Part shown: in pieces, positions 33,861 to 34,170 of the stretch | Layout: each line of letters begins with the position of its first letter | Position numbering within the stretch: the stretch's first letter is position 1 | NCBI RefSeq assembly: GCF_003481985.1 | Contig: NZ_QUMD01000033.1 | Coordinates: 1 to 34,170 of the forward strand | Source: Clostridium sp. OF09-36 | Lineage (GTDB): Bacteria > Bacillota > Clostridia > Lachnospirales > Lachnospiraceae | DNA: 34,170 bases | Reading direction: 5' to 3' | Notes under the pieces: generated by a model | What the model was told of the DNA's origin: nothing | Seen by the model: the letters and a program-made list of their open reading frames with translations, nothing else | The model's database searches: none | Made by a program: the position numbers and the translations under genes

Positions 33861-34170
33861 ATGCGAAAACGATACAACACGCCGCACCGCAGCCGGGTAG
33901 TCAAGACACGCATGACCGAGGAAGAATATGCCGAGTTTGCGGAAAGGCTTTCTGCCTGCAACATGAGCCAAGCCGAGTTTATCCGGCAAGCCATAACCGG
34001 GGCAGCCATACGCCCCATCATAACCGTTTCCCCCGTCAATGACGAGCTGCTTGCCGCTGTTGGGAAGCTGACCGCCGAATACGGCAGGATCGGCGGCAAC
34101 TTAAACCAGATAGCCCGGACGCTGAACGAGTGGCACAGCCCCTACCCGCAGCTTGCCGGGGAGGTACGGG
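33861..34170 (+). CDS. mobC: MobC-like relaxosome protein, partial at the window edge
   Basis: The frame starts at ATG 33861 after AAAGGAGG and is open to the edge, giving 103 residues. MRKRYNTPHRSRVVKTRMTE resembles a ribbon-helix-helix start, and later YGRIGGNLNQIARTLNEW is the MobC signature. MobC assists a relaxase in opening oriT; the relaxase gene is expected next, outside the window. Confidence 0.85.
   Translation, partial: MRKRYNTPHRSRVVKTRMTEEEYAEFAERLSACNMSQAEFIRQAITGAAIRPIITVSPVNDELLAAVGKLTAEYGRIGGNLNQIARTLNEWHSPYPQLAGEVR

Noticed and set aside
33581..34042. Open frame of 153 codons overlapping mobC
   Set aside because: No family similarity, and its second half is the shifted frame of the clear mobC gene.

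Overview
The window looks like a chromosome segment of a spore-forming, low-to-mid GC Clostridia, most likely a gut Lachnospiraceae. The reasons are the spoIID-spoIIQ pair, a cotJABC spore-coat cluster, a T-box upstream of ileS, a GlcT-type antiterminated glucose PTS, and a conjugative element of the Tn1549 type common in gut Clostridia. No species can be fixed from the sequence alone.

Region 1 (about 1-23.8 kb) is host backbone. In order it holds: nicotinate phosphoribosyltransferase (minus); isoleucyl-tRNA synthetase behind an Ile T-box; glycogen phosphorylase; SpoIID and a SpoIIQ-like M23 protein; a CBS-pair protein; cotJABC (minus), divergent from a Gly/Cys/Trp-rich protein with a SigK-like promoter; a PTS EIICBA gene behind a RAT/terminator leader, followed by its own antiterminator gene; tRNA-Pro(GGG); a HAD phosphatase; dihydrolipoyl dehydrogenase; an M24 aminopeptidase split by a frameshift; a YbaK/ProX-type editing protein (minus) split by a frameshift; and an RlmD/RumA-type 23S rRNA uracil methyltransferase.

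Region 2 (about 23.8-31.4 kb) is the start of an integrative conjugative element. It abuts the 3' end of the rlmD-like gene, a known insertion hotspot for Tn1549-family ICEs. The order is parA, parB, two small hypothetical genes, a helix-turn-helix replication/regulatory protein running into a BRO-type antirepressor, more small genes, a PcfB-like protein, the VirD4-type coupling protein, and a maff2 gene that stops after 46 codons.

Region 3 (about 31.4 kb to the end) does not continue with the type IV secretion genes expected after maff2. Instead there is PadR plus a DUF2812-like gene (frameshifted), a Tn916-Orf7-like sigma factor, an Orf8-like helix-turn-helix protein, a roughly 0.5 kb oriT-like non-coding stretch, and a MobC-like relaxosome gene running off the window edge. 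The best reading is a second, mobilizable element inserted in maff2 of the first, giving nested mobile DNA.

Four genes carry what look like single-base losses in short runs of the same base (M24 aminopeptidase, YbaK/ProX, antirepressor, DUF2812). This could be real decay, but a pattern across both host and mobile DNA also fits residual assembly error.
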